Shown in pieces: positions 45,267 to 57,600 of a DNA stretch of 64,000 nt. The position numbers were made by a program, and so were the translations under genes. This DNA is from Antitrichia curtipendula (lineage: Eukaryota > Streptophyta > Bryopsida > Hypnales > Leucodontaceae). The number at the start of each line of letters is the position of its first letter. The stretch's first letter is position 1. The notes below the pieces were generated by a model. The model saw only the letters and a program-made list of their open reading frames with translations. It did no database searches and had not been told where the DNA came from. Location of the stretch: positions 26,136,574 to 26,200,573 of the forward strand of contig OX579633.1 in the NCBI GenBank assembly GCA_951230915.1. The letters are read 5' to 3'.

Positions 45267-45794
45267 TTACATGAGCGTGGAGGGCATATGGAAATGCCAC
45301 TCTCCATCACCTTTGGAACAGAAAACTGGATACCATTCAAGGTTAAACTGATTCTGGTGAAGAGCTAACAGTTCTAAGTTTTTAACCATAGAACTAAATT
45401 GCCTCCAAGTTGCTATGCCCACGTGAATGGTTGAAAGCCAAGTCGTGTTGAAAGTCTTCCTAGTGCTGAACTCCAGGGTGCTGTATTTCTTGTTACATCT
45501 GCCGAACCAGATGTGCCAGACTAAGAATGAACGCATCAGGTCCCAGGGTTGATGATGGTAGATGTATTTCTGCAGAGTTTGGGGGATGAAAGAGGTGTTA
45601 TGACCCACGATGGCCTCCTGGAAGCTGTTCACAGTGGGTGCTCCGTAAAGAAGAGCGAACCTGTTATAAGCGTGCCATAACTCCAGGGTGATAGTGCACT
45701 CCCAGACGACAGTCCTTACTACATGCATTTCAAATCCAAAAATAGAATCGTGGCCATGTGAAATGTCTCTAATATACAACCTGACATTGGACAA
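45267..45794 (-). pseudogene. Probable LINE-type reverse-transcriptase C-terminal fragment (zf-RVT-like)
   Basis: A 175-codon open frame. HVVRTVVWECTITLELWHA resembles the end of the zinc-binding region after plant non-LTR reverse transcriptases (H....W.C....W). The stretch WDLMRSFLVWHIWFGRCNKK resembles the downstream W...R....W..W..RN/RC pattern of the same proteins. The two zinc Cys residues expected before this point and the polymerase domain are missing. The frame begins with a non-ATG codon and has no recognisable start, so it is most likely a truncated transposon remnant rather than a gene. Confidence 0.4.
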
Positions 45795-46122
45795 TCTTTG
45801 GACATAAAGATATTCATATTTTACTAGAACACAATGAAGAACCTAATAGACATTACAAAGCACTCAGAAAATTAGATCTTCTGCCTTCATCTTATCCTTC
45901 AAACCGCGCACATGTCAAGACATTTGTGCACACCGCAAGCAACTTCAAGAACTGCTCACACAATTTTTTGGGCCTTTTCTAGAAATGATTGAAAATGCCT
46001 AGTTGGAATTCAAGCAAGCTACCATATATCATGAATTGAAAATTTCCTTCTAAACCTATCCACTCTTTAAAAATCTTTAGTTTCATAACACCTTGAACAA
46101 TCCTAGAATCATTCTGCAAATA

Positions 46123-46307
46123 CAAGTAGACCCTCTCTTAGTGCATGGTGCCAGGACTATGCACTAAGAGAGGTTTCATGCATTTAGAGAGGCCACCTAC
46201 CATATGTCTTTCCATCCTCAATCAAGTGTTGGCCCACCTAGTGTCTCCAAACTCTCTTACTGCATATTATGCACTAAGGGAGTATGCAGTAAGAGAGGTT
46301 CTACCTG
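46123..46307. mobile_element. 185-bp Tc1/mariner-type MITE (Emigrant/pogo-like), TSD TA
   Basis: Termini CAAGTAGACCCTCTCTTAGT and, reverse-complemented, CAGGTAGAACCTCTCTTACT are inverted repeats flanked by TA on both sides (46121-46122 and 46308-46309). The consensus CARGTAGAMCCTCTCTTA resembles the terminus of the Arabidopsis Emigrant family. Each end also forms its own small hairpin with an inner repeat (46133-46174 and 46252-46298). Confidence 0.8.
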
Positions 46308-46309
46308 TA

Positions 46310-47658
46310 CCTGGTACGAACGGCCCACCCCAGCATAGATTCATGCAAATCCTGCTAGAGACGATCTTCTCAGAATTTCTCATGTCCATTAATATCTGCA
46401 GCGTTGTGTCGGGCAAGTATCTTGACGCTCTGTCTTCTACGTGACTAAGGTCCACGAGAGGCCGAAGCGCTAACACGAACCATCACTACTGATGTTACCA
46501 AGTACCAACATAATTCATCGACTGCTGTAGATTTCCTGTAGAGCATAGTGAGCCTGCACTAGCTAGTCCCAACCAATGGCTCGAAAAACACAAAACAAAA
46601 TGAAAAAGAGAAGACACCATTAAATGCATGAAATACTCTCACAAGACATCACAGGGTGAGGGCGAGACAGGAGCGAAGGGAAATATAAGCGGGCTACTCG
46701 GGCACCAAAAAATTAACTTCCAAATGATAATTTGTACAAGACCTTAATTATATATTAACAGACCTGGCGAACAAAAGCAATAATGATAGTATAGCAAGCC
46801 ATGTCGATGCATGCCTGGTTGGAATGATAAACCCTGTGCAAGAGATACATGTTGACTGAGCAAGATTGCTCTTCCTCAAAATTAACCCTTCTGTACTAAA
46901 GTGCACCAGAGCATCTTGTTCTACCATTGTATACAGCTGGATCAGAAGCCACATACAGGGCAGATGAGTTGCATTAGTGTCTGCTCTTGCGTAGACAAAA
47001 AAATGATTGAATTCTGCACAAAAGAAGATAGTTTGGATCAACACAATTTTTTCACCAGCTTGAAGATTAGATTCGGTGACGTAGCAATGATCGTAGCAAT
47101 GATGAACTTTCCAACCATGCCGTCCTAGCTGCATCAAGCTCTGCATGAAAACAAGGTCAAAGCCTTTGTTAAAGACTTAATCTAGGTGAGCACTATGGTC
47201 TCATAAATCAAAGCAGCAGCAGCAGCAGCAGAGTAAAACTTGTATCTCTCTCTCCCTAAGCACTATGATCTGATCCACAAAAAGAATCATTTAGCGTCTT
47301 CATGGTATGGTTTCCATGAGCATTGGCTGTACCATGCCAAGGTACACCTACATTTATACGAGTATAACTACCAAACTGCATTAGCAAAACCAAGTTGATA
47401 TCCGATTGGGCACTAGAAATCGTTGCTTGGCGCCAAGGACGTCGATAATATGTATCGTGAGCGTACCAGGAATCAAAAGTGAAATCCATAAATGAGACAT
47501 TTGAAAATAAAATAAAATAAAATAAAAACAACATAAAAGACATAGGAGGAACCAGACAGAGAGAGATGCGGACCTAGCAGATAGAAGCCAGTAAGTTACC
47601 TATTACAATTATTTGGGAGAGTTCCTGGCGTGTATGGACACAGAAATGAAAGTTTGGG
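46310..47658. other. Intergenic / 3' flank of ATG9
   Basis: No gene recognised. It contains a short CAG/AGC microsatellite (47211-47231, seven units) and an AAAAT run (47505-47528). The part nearest 47659 should include the 3' UTR of the minus-strand ATG9 gene. Confidence 0.5.
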
Positions 47659-50600
47659 TCAGTCCCGACGACTGCTGCTTTCTGACGCCACAGGGCTACC
47701 CGCCGCTGCCGCAGCAGCATCCAAGGCAGCGGGTTCAGATTCGCGTCGAGGTCTTTGATACACGTCCCCAAACGGAAATTCCAAGTTGGGACTGCCGTCA
47801 TCCAGCTCCGAGATTTGACTGCCCCCGAACGTCCCCCTGCCTGTGTGCCGTTGCGACGACCAGTCCCGCTCATGAAGATCCTCTTCACTTTCGTAGAAAT
47901 CGTCCTGACTTTCAGCTATGTGACCCCCTCGGGCAAACATGGGCGGCTCGAAAGAGCTCTCTCCAGGTGTTGCACCTGTGATCGAACCAGGCCCTCTCCG
48001 GGCCCACCACCTACTCTCACCTGCTCCTTGACCGAATCCCTGGTTCCCAAGAATCCCTGCTCCACGTGTGGAAGCTTGCAGGTTCATACCTACTCTGTTC
48101 AATCTCTCTATTTCATCACCCCTCGTACTCGGTAAACTTGAATCATCCATGCCTCCGTACCTGGAACCGTAACCATCCGAGACCGTTGCCCCACCCTCGC
48201 CAGTATGTCTAATGTCGAGTACCAGGCCTGACTCCAAAGTTTGGGGTGATTGAGACGCAGTGTAAAACTTGTCCAACCAATACATCTGCTCGGAATTCTC
48301 AGCAACTGGATCGTTTTGCAGGTCGGGATGCGAATCGTTCATGGAAGAAGGCCGAGCGAAAGGAATGTTGTGTCCAAATCTATCCCGAACAGTTGAGTTC
48401 ACTGACCGGGTGTAAAGAGAATTTCTAGGCACTGGCACTGGCATCGGCGCCCCAGAAGGTCTGAGTTCATTGGGCGGTTGCGGTAGGCGAACAGACGAAA
48501 ACAGCTGACCCTGGGCCAGATCGTTTTCTTCCTTTCGTAGCCGGAACTCCGCCAGCACCGACATGAACTGTTTGCCGTTTCCATCAGGTTCCCAGTTCGG
48601 ATAGTTGGTTTTGAAGCTGTGTATAACAGAAAGAAGCGTGAGCCCCAAAACATGATTAGAACATTCAAGTGGATAACAATCATTGCAGCAACAAAATCCA
48701 ATTTTCATATTCTATAGTTTATATTCGGTGAGTCCTGTTTTTATACGTTCGATTGAGTAACAGATTGTCAAATTTCGCGTTCAATGAATAATGACGGAAG
48801 TCAGTGTTACCTGATGAAAGATTTCTCCATTTTGCCTTGTGAACTGCGTCGATCCTTACTGGTATGAAATGGAGAGCCATACTTGGAGTTTCCATGGTGC
48901 TCAAAGTCAAAGACACTCAAGCTGCAAACAATTACAAGCAATTTTCCGCATGAAGCAACGTAAATTTGAGTGGAAATAATTTTAGAGCAGTCAGAAGAAA
49001 ATAGTTGAGCTCTGTTTCTTTGCAAAACCTACGACGTAACAAAAATTCAAGAATTTTCCTATCAAATACTGAAAGTTCTCTCCTGTCGACATGCCAAATG
49101 CACTCACGTAGAACCACAAAAACGTCAGAATAATGAATTCACCTGCAAACATGGCCAACACCTTCAATATGAACAGTGAAATCTTGAACAAATAGCAGCA
49201 CGTCTTCCACGCACTGCACAGCCAAGAGACCAACAGTTAGTTTTCAGAGCCCAGTAAATTATGTGATCAAATCCCTTCTGAGGAACAGGTAATACATCAC
49301 CTATCAGCATATATACTCAAAACATCTACACGAAGAAAAATAATTATACACTAATTTAAAAATAATCTTTAGTGAGATTGTTTCACCTTCGGCAACACAA
49401 AGATAAGAATGAAGGGCGTAACAAAGATGGACAGGATCTCCCCGAAGAATAGCGCTGCTTTATACTGCGTGGCAACAACCCGGTCACAACCGAAATAGGT
49501 TTAGTCAGAAAGAAGAAGCACAGATAGAATATATCAGCGAACTAACTAAAACCACGATACTAGCTGTAATGAATCGTATTCCGCTACCGAAATGAACTCG
49601 AAACCGGCTATAGACTGCAAAATACTCATTGGCACCCAAATTAGGACGCTGTTTCCGCAGAAATTGATAGTCAGATGAAACCAATATTAATATAACGTCA
49701 AGTTTCAAAATCGACAATCTGTACCTTGAACAGACCCTCAAACTCCAACCGAACGGTCTCCGTATTTTCGGCACCTCGCCAGTGTTTAGGCATGTAATGG
49801 GTATGGTTTGCAATCTGACGCATGACTCCCACTGGATCGAAGACCTGATAGTCCTCCATAATCAACGACCTACTGATCATCAAGACCGTTGCAAAGAGGG
49901 CTGTATACCAGATCAAATTGTGCCTTCCAATCTGTTCAATCGCAAATGTCACAAAGTCGATTAAATGAACAGATCGAACCTTAAAATATCGCAATCAATT
50001 AATTAGATAATTGATTAAGATCTGGCAGGATATTGCATACATCTAGACATCACCATCAGCTTGCATATACGAACCACACTCTCCTTTAAACAAGGACAAA
50101 AGGTTCACACCAAGCTACAGGCATCAGACATGAATGTTTCAAAGAATCACACAGCTTCCCAATATCCACATTGAGTAATTTGGCACTGGTCAAAATACTC
50201 ACATGCCCTTCGAGAAGAGATTCGTCGATCAAGGAAATCAGGATAATAACAGCTGCAAATGCACCAACTATGTACGAAACAAGTTTCGCAATCATGCTGA
50301 CAATAGGGGATGGGAACTGCTTCACATATTCCACTGCGTGCTTATAGCTGGAATTCAGACGGTGTTTGAACATATGCTCCAGCTGCAAAAAAGACAACAA
50401 GAACGTCGACATTAGGAAGACACAGGAATTGTCATCTAGTTTAAACTGCTAAATAATCGCTCACTAGGCTGGTGGACTCGAAATAGAAAGGATCTCGAGA
50501 TACGGGAGATGGAAATGAAGAATGGACAGATGTTAGTACCTCATTGAACTCTCGAATGTTCCACTTGGCCAAATTCGACCACCGTCTTGAACTCATCGAT

Positions 50601-51965
50601 GCTGGATTATGGTAGAATAATTCCGCATTCCGAAGTAAGAATAAGAAGAACATGAATATCACGTAGAAAGGTGACAAGAGCAACATCGTAGCGCCCAGCA
50701 ACACCAATCTCTTGCGTAGGCGTGCGGGGTTACTTGTGAAGTCTCTGTGAATCAAAAAGTTACTGCAATGCAAACGTTACAAGTCAGTCAGGAAAATGAT
50801 GACAACAAGTCCACTGATGCCACTCGGTAAAAAATTTACAACCACTATTTGCACTACATACTGCCTTTGACCTATTTGAACAGGCATTCACTCATTATTT
50901 GCTAGCCAAATTCATAAACGTAACATACGTAACATCAATCGACACTTAATTACCTGTCAAACATCTGTTGGAGAATGCACCAATTAAGGCTCCATTCAAC
51001 CAACTTCGTCAAAACTAGCCGCTTCTTGCCATGGTTCAGCATAGACCCGGCCCCTGGCACCCACGAGGGCACATCTTGGCCTAACACTCCTTTATTCAAT
51101 AGACCAATTAGATAATTCTCCTTCCGCATGATACGGCTAACTATGTCATGAGCAGAAAGTTTTCGCACGACACAGAGCCGTTCATGTTGTTGCAATTGTA
51201 CAATCTTGTCAACCAGTGTTGGCCAGGCCATTGTTTGCAGTTCATTTTCAGAGACACCGAGACTGCCAAAAGACAATACTAAAACTTAGCATATTCTAAT
51301 GCTAAACATCCAGGAACAAAAGAACACCAAAATAAAGAGACGAACTACGCTAGTTCTGGAGACATACTATATCAAAAATCTGATCACATATTAAAGAATT
51401 CAACGTACAGCAACTGCCAAACGAGACTAGAGACGAAACTCGAAAAGTAAATCCCTACAATGCCATCCAAAGGAGCCACGCACCTGCTATGTATAAAGTG
51501 TCGGACTTCGAGAGTATCACGCAGCTGAATAAAGAATCGCAGGAAGCAGAATAACCAATATACGGAGAGAAGGACAAGGTAGGCGACAAAGAAGAGCTTG
51601 AGAAGAGTGAACGGAGTTAAAGGATGTTCATGCAGAGCCTCTTTTACAAGGTCACAATTGTGTAAATTCCCTTCGTCGATGGCATCTATACCACACTTGG
51701 CATTAAGTAACCCCGGCCAGTTTACAAATAATACAAGGAAGCCAGAGAAGCCGATGGTGAACCCCAGTGAGACAAGCTCACACAACCACTGAGTGAATAT
51801 ACACCAGAAGCCTTTATCACAGTAGTACTGATAGACCCGCTGAAAGAAATCATCGAGATCGGTCACTGCTCCCCATTTGAAAGTTTCACCTCGAAAGAAG
51901 TCCGGGGGACCTGCAGCATCTTCACCACCAGAAAGTCTATGATACTCAGGCAGTTCCACTTCAGC
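47659..51965 (-). CDS. ATG9: Autophagy-related protein 9 (ATG9), N-terminal exon unresolved
   Basis: Nine exons with GT-AG borders and compatible phases: 51965-51484, 51262-50954, 50762-50540, 50382-50203, 49931-49725, 49464-49387, 49213-49143, 48921-48811, 48616-47659 (2,619 nt, 872 residues plus stop). ATG9 blocks include ELPEYHRL, DDFFQRVYQYY, NAKCGIDAI, ALHEHPLTPFTLLKLF, LSAHDIVSRIMRKENYLI, WSLNWCILQQMFD, SRRWSNLAKW, FKHRLNSSY, DESLLEGH, DPVGVMRQI, THYMPKHWRG, VHIEGVGHVC, DFEHHGNSKYGSP and SSQGKMEKSF. ATG9 is a multi-spanning lipid scramblase that supplies membrane to the growing autophagosome. Hydrophobic helices are visible in exons 1, 3, 4, 5 and 6 of this list. The last exon (319 codons) is the long polar tail. 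The listed part begins at an acceptor (AEVELPEYHRL); an in-frame stop lies just upstream, so another exon must supply the start. A weak candidate is 52258-52214 (ATG, 15 codons, non-consensus donor). Confidence 0.95.
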
Positions 51966-52233
51966 CTGCAGGAGCCCAACCTATTCTCAGTTAAAAAAAT
52001 AGCTCCACAAACCGCAAGGGCCCCTCCTTCCTGCATTACTGACCATGAGACATTCACCTTGCCGTTCTAAACAGGACAACATGTCCTTGGGAAAGTAATG
52101 TATTTGAATTACTAAGGCAAATTAATGTCCATCCATCATTACATGAGCACAAAAGCATAAACACGTGAAAATCCTAAGAAGGATTAAGATGGGAACTTCA
52201 AGGAAGCACAGACCACTCCATGCTGGACGCCTC

Positions 52234-52601
52234 TTAATACTTCATTGTTGCGGAACATAATTTGAGGCAGCCAGCGGGCTGCACCAGCCGCGCTGAACCA
52301 CCCGATTCTAAACCTGGTAGCCAAGATTCTTCTAGCCTTAGCACCCTGCGCACGTCTCGCAAACCCGCCTTACCCACCAAAACATAGCTCTCATATTGAT
52401 CCAGCACGGCATTTGTCCACTGTCCCTGAATTCATCACAGGTGAAAGTACAAAACGCCGTCAAGCACTAGGATCGTCACATGATGAAGAACAGAGCAATT
52501 CAAATTTGTCAAGAGAGCACACTGGCGCTGCGAAGGCTTTCAACCGAAGGTTAACTTCATGATATTCAAACCTGATCTTCCTTCGACTCACGGTTCTTCA
52601 T
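52234..52601 (-). CDS. Candidate small ORF in the ATG9 leader (73 codons, two exons)
   Basis: Exon 52601-52572 (MKNRESKEDQ) ends at a GT donor. An AG acceptor opens 52425-52234, which reads GQWTNAVLDQYESYVLVG, continues KAGLRDVRRVLRLEESWLPG and ends at TAA (52234-52236). The total is in frame and the residues look protein-like, but I recognise no family. It lies between the ATG9 coding exons and the GA-rich leader at 53.8 kb on the same strand. It could be an upstream ORF, part of an ATG9 5' exon, or a separate small gene. An alternative donor (GTAAGG) lies inside the second exon. Confidence 0.25.
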
Positions 52602-53635
52602 TTTGAAGGACGCTGACAGTATTCTAAAGTTCGCACAACCCTAACTAAACTGAGAGATTTCATGTCTGATTTTGTACTGTTTGAGGTTGGAGCATATAAC
52701 GTCTCAAACTATTGCAGGCAGGACTCCTCGACTGCATCAGGAGAAAGCAAGAATGATATCCCAAGAACAGGTTGAATGCCAATATGCATTTTGAAACTCA
52801 TGGGCAAAACTACAATTCACTTGAGAAATAAACCGAGGATTGATATGCCACCAATTTCATCATAAGCTCCGATATTCCTCTTCCGTTCAGCGCACCAAAA
52901 CCCGAAGTCAATTCTCCCCAAAGAAACGTTCAATCATTCCTAAACTTTCCAAACCTAAATGATGTTTCTGATCTTGAACTCGGCTTCCAGGAAAGCAACG
53001 CCAGATTAGCAGTGCTCAATTCTCCTGATGTTCCTTTCCGCGATACGCTGAAGAAATCGTAAGAGGATGAGGCTCTGATAACATTGAATTTGCATGACCT
53101 ACAAGCTGACCACGGTTGAACCAATTTGTAAAGCCTACCCGCCAATTGATTGTATTCACAGGAGCGAGACTAACCTAGATTCAAGAATGTCGCAACTTGA
53201 GGAGACACCCAGTCTCCACTCCAATCGACCATAACAGTGCCTACATTCTGGAAGGTGAGAATACTCCCCACAATTATCGATTAGAATTCACCCTCGCACT
53301 GCGACTGGTACTTTGACGACAAAACCACCGCATACAGCTGCAAAAAGCAAACGAATTCCCCGAATCAATCTCTCCGCCTACACAAGCACACTCTTCCTCA
53401 CACTCCACGCCAAAGTTCACACCCTTCCTTCAAACCCGAGGGGACGCCACCTCCGCCACTCCCTCCTCCTCACCAGAACTCTTCATACACACACCACGAT
53501 TCTCCGTTCTTCCGACCCCACACAAGTGCTCACCAATTCACCCTCTCGCTTCAAGCTTCTCACAAATCCAACCCGCTCCGTCACGTCAACCTAAACTGCC
53601 TTCGACATCACGCCATATCCAAGCCTTCATCCCCC

Positions 53636-53692
53636 AAACCCTAACACCCGCCAATTACACCACCAATTCACCGCTCCTCCACCTTAGGGTTT
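53636..53692 (-). promoter_or_regulatory. Telo-box motifs in the presumed ATG9 leader/promoter
   Basis: AAACCCTAA at 53636-53644 reads TTAGGGTTT on the gene strand; a second telo-box in the opposite orientation is at 53684-53692. A GA/CT-rich tract (53770-53815, CTCTCTCTTTC and so on on +) follows upstream. Both features are typical of plant housekeeping 5' regions. Confidence 0.5.
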
Positions 53693-53839
53693 CCACAAGT
53701 TTCCACAAACCCTCTACCAAGCACCGACTTCAAAAACACCGTCCATCAATTGCACCGCCTCAAATACATCACTCTCTTTCTCTCTCGCTCGCTCTGTGTC
53801 GCTCTCTCTCTCCAATTCCTCGAAAACCAGAATCACAAC

Positions 53840-54380
53840 ATCACAAACCTAATTTCGTAGCGCGCAATCATGGATCCAATAGTGGCATACCGAGCATGGT
53901 AATGATGCGCCAAAAGGTCGGTTCCGGGAATATAATGAGTTTCCGAAACGACACCAATCGAAAGTTGTCCCAAATTAGATCCCCAGACAACCAATGGAGA
54001 TGCGCTTAGTTGCACTCCAATCCCTTCCGTCGGAGGTTTGCGTGTACTAAGCTGCAGTGGAGGGCACGGATGGATGGCCACAACTGATGAAGGCCCCAGG
54101 CAGCGCTCGTCCCAATGTGCGGCAGAAAAGTTGACGAATCCAAGTGCGTGAAAGTATGATGGCGGTCCGTCGGTCTGTTGCCGGAGCTGGTTCCGAGGCA
54201 ATTCCCAAGTGCCGCGATCTGCGAGTGACGGGCGACGGGTATTCAACGTCTTCTCCGAGGCGGGCGGGCGGGCGGCGGGTCTGCCCTGGGCTGGCTCGTG
54301 CTTCGGAGTGGAACTGGCACATGGCAATTGTGTTTTACATCCGGGGAATTTCCCTTCTGTTGACTGGGGTTGACGATGGT
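53840..54380 (-). promoter_or_regulatory. GC-rich 5' flank upstream of ATG9
   Basis: Composition is clearly more GC/CpG-rich than the flanking AT-rich DNA. A 164-codon minus-strand frame (54327-53833) has no recognisable domain and no conserved start context, so I do not call it a gene. Position and composition parallel the 5' flank of the importin gene. Confidence 0.4.
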
Positions 54381-54384
54381 GGAG

Positions 54385-54515
54385 GGATGAAGGCCGAGAA
54401 CTGGGGATGAATGAGGATGAAACTGAGGATGAAGAGGCATGAATGAGCCAGGGATGAAATTGGAGATGGAACTAGGGGTTAATGAGGGATGAAACTGGGG
54501 ATGAATGAGGGATGA
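54385..54515. repeat. GGATGAA motif array
   Basis: GGATGAA occurs about seven times (54385, 54405, 54415, 54427, 54452, 54487, 54499), plus GGATGAG at 54509, within 130 bp. The spacing is irregular, with ACTGGG and AATGAG fillers. This is the reverse complement of the TTCATCC cluster at 16062-16196; both lie on the outer edge of a GC-rich gene flank. Confidence 0.85.
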
Positions 54516-54567
54516 GGTTGTTTATTTCCTCCTGACAAGGGGGGGGCCACTGGGACCTACTCTAAGA

Positions 54568-54668
54568 TAAAAAGGCCAAAAGAAGGGGAGGGGGAGGAAA
54601 AAAAAGATAAAGGAGGGGGGAGAGGGAAAAAGAAGGAAAAAAAAAAGAGAAAAAAGAAAAGAAGAATT
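54568..54668. repeat. ~100-bp polypurine tract
   Basis: The + strand is almost pure A/G (AAGAAGGGGAGGGGGAGGAA and so on), with very few pyrimidines. Such tracts can form triplex DNA and often bound promoters. No other content. Confidence 0.85.
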
Positions 54669-54669
54669 G

Positions 54670-57600
54670 AGCTTTTAAATCATTTAAAAACAAGACTTTA
54701 TTGTCAATGCATATACCTTAAAGAAGAGAATTTGACCTTTTGATTCATTATCAATCAAGAGTGTAGAGGCTTTGCACCCTTTATATTTACTTATGTATGC
54801 AAAATAAAAGTTGAATAAAATAAAAACAAAAATACAATGATAACATTTGTTCTAGTTAATTTTGTATGTAATGTTGAGATATCCCTAGTTGTGCATTCAA
54901 TAGTCTTTCTCTTTTATACTATTGGAGAGCTTGAATCAACAAGGATTATACTATAAGTTGTATCATTGCTTTTGGACATATGATGGATTTGTGAGCAATT
55001 TTTAAGACTATAAATTGAATTAAATTGTGAAAAATGAAATATAGGAATTTTTTATGTCATTTTTGGCATCACTAAAAAAATTTAAAGGAGTAGAAATGCA
55101 CCAAGGTTGTTTTGTTCTTTCGGTTTTTAAGTGTGAAAATTATGGTTTTTCAATTGAATTTTATTTCTATAAATTAAATTATGGATAAATTATTCAAAGT
55201 AAGATCCTACAAGGCAGGCGATTAGAAAATTAGTATTACAATAAATAAATAAATTGTGGAAATTGGAACAATACAATATACCATCCTTTGCAAAAGAGTG
55301 TCTTGTAGTTTTGTGAAGGCACCCACCCCATTAGTTAATATGCTCAACCATCATGTGTCATTACCATATGCTCAGAAAAAATATTAATGGGTATATTGAA
55401 ATAGACAAAATCATTTGTTTGCTCACCCAAGCCTTAAAACTATTCACTTATTGGAATTGATACAATGGACTAATATTTCAATATAAGAAGATATGAAAGC
55501 AAGCAAAATTGCATTTTAATTAGAAAAAGTGACTATTTGGAGTGAGCTATGCAAACAGCCCCAAAAAATCATTACATAGATTTTAGTAGAATGTTGGCTT
55601 TAGAGAGTAATGATTTTAAAACATGTAAACTTTGAAGAATGAATGCCAAAGCAAATCAAAAGCATAATGTATCCAACTATTATAGTTGGCGAATAATAAT
55701 TTTAAATATAGATGCCAAAATATTAGGATATTTATTTTTTCACAAAAAATTGTATAGAAAAGAAGAATTTTGAGGGAATATTTTTATTTTTAGCATTTGT
55801 TGGATATGTTTTTACAACTTTAATTAAATATATGTGATGAAATACAATGTGAATAGTTGGGTACAATAATATACCAATAGAAAAGCTCTTAACTCTTAAA
55901 GGCCCAAATCTTGAGTTTCTTGGAATTTGGTCTAAATTAACCCTTAAATGTCAACATAAACGCCAAACGTCCAATGGATGACAGGGAATCATTGTAGTAG
56001 GACAGAAATGCAACTATTCATCCTCGAAATTTTGTTGTCAAAATGGGAGGTCTTCTATAGTAGTTTGACTTCTAATGAGTGTTTTTACAATTTCTCAAGC
56101 CAATTATTCATACGGTAATGAAAAGGGATGATTTCTAAAGTCACCCCCTCGTCCTTTAAGGGTTAAACAAAAAGCCAAAGTTTTGATAAGTATTATCAAC
56201 TTTTTCTAAACTGTAATCATACAAATTCAAATTAGAAGTATTATGGATCACAAAAGGAAATGGAAGTACAACAATATCACTTGTAGCTTGAAGGATTATA
56301 ATGTTTGATCACGAGGGTGTTCAAATTGTTAAAGTGAATTGAAGTCTACTCTATGTCAAGGTCAAATTTGTCATAAATTAAGTCATTTTTGTGAAAAAGT
56401 ACCACATGTCATCTTGTGAATGGTGTGAGGTGACGTGGCCCCATGAGAATCTGATGTGGAAATTCAATTTCAACACCTAAATGTTAAATCAAGCCTTTAC
56501 ATATGGTATCAATTTTTTCTTACACATCAATCTAAAATTGAGATCTTTAAAAAAATGAGGTTACTTAAAAGGATATAATATATATAACTACAATCAATTT
56601 ACAGCTTGTGAAAAACCAATCTACATTTTTTTCAATGAATTTCCCATGTAATATTTCTCCAACATCTATTGTATTTGAGGTCCATCTCCAAAAGTCTCTA
56701 ATACAAAAAATTCAAGCTTCGTACATGAAGCTTTTACTTTGTGCCATTAATCCCTCACTACCCAAGGGAACAAAATTTGTCCACAAAGAATTTCATTTAC
56801 GCCTTTGCCTTTGTTGAAGGATTCAATTTGTTGGTTTGAATGTGCAATTTTGTAGGTCAGCTAGTGCATGAACAAATGTAGTTTGTGGATGATGTCAAAT
56901 ACAAGGTGTGTCACAAATTTGACTTCCACATTGGCAAGACCTTATATTTTTAATTGGACTATTTGTCCTTCTTGTACAACATGGACTAGGAGTTGCCCGT
57001 AGAAGATCATTGGTCATGGTTGGCTCAATATCCATTGTTCCAAAAGCTTTATTACTTAGAAGAAAACTCTTGGTAATACTGCTTGTGTAGTCATGCATTT
57101 GTGTCATCTTCTGCGGAAGGAAATCCATGTCCCATAACCTTATTCTGACATGGTCCACAAAGCATGGGCAATTCAACTTCATAAGTGATATACAATATAA
57201 CCAAATGGGGGGTTTGCATAGTGATTTCTAGCTTGTAATACCATGAAGTTCATTTTTGTTTTGTAGATGTAGCCTATATATAGACTCTTTCACTTGATAG
57301 TGCCCATAATAGCTTATAACCATCTTTTTCAATGTACAATTTTATTTATAATGTAGAATCTGGCAATTGAAAGCACCAATCTGGCAATCTCTATCTTGAC
57401 CAACTTCACTTGTTGTGGATTGGTATATATAAATTTTATTTTATTTTTTATTTTTTTATTCTAACCTAAATTTATGTCCATCCCTTCTTTGTTACTCTAC
57501 AAGATTCTACTTTACAAAATGTTGAGATATGTTTTATTCTGCCGAGGATTTGCCATAAAAATTTGAAAAAAACACATTTTGTCTTCATAGGCCTTGAAGG

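Noticed and set aside
45187..45721. Direct repeats GACAGTCCTTACT at 45187 and 45709 around the LINE-like fragment
   Set aside because: 13 bp is short, the sites do not bound the fragment sensibly, and no poly(A) tail was seen; probably coincidence.
47211..47231. CAG/AGC microsatellite
   Set aside because: Short simple repeat in non-coding DNA, of no special significance.
53833..54327. 164-codon minus-strand frame upstream of ATG9
   Set aside because: Compositional ORF in a GC-rich flank; no domain and no clear start context.
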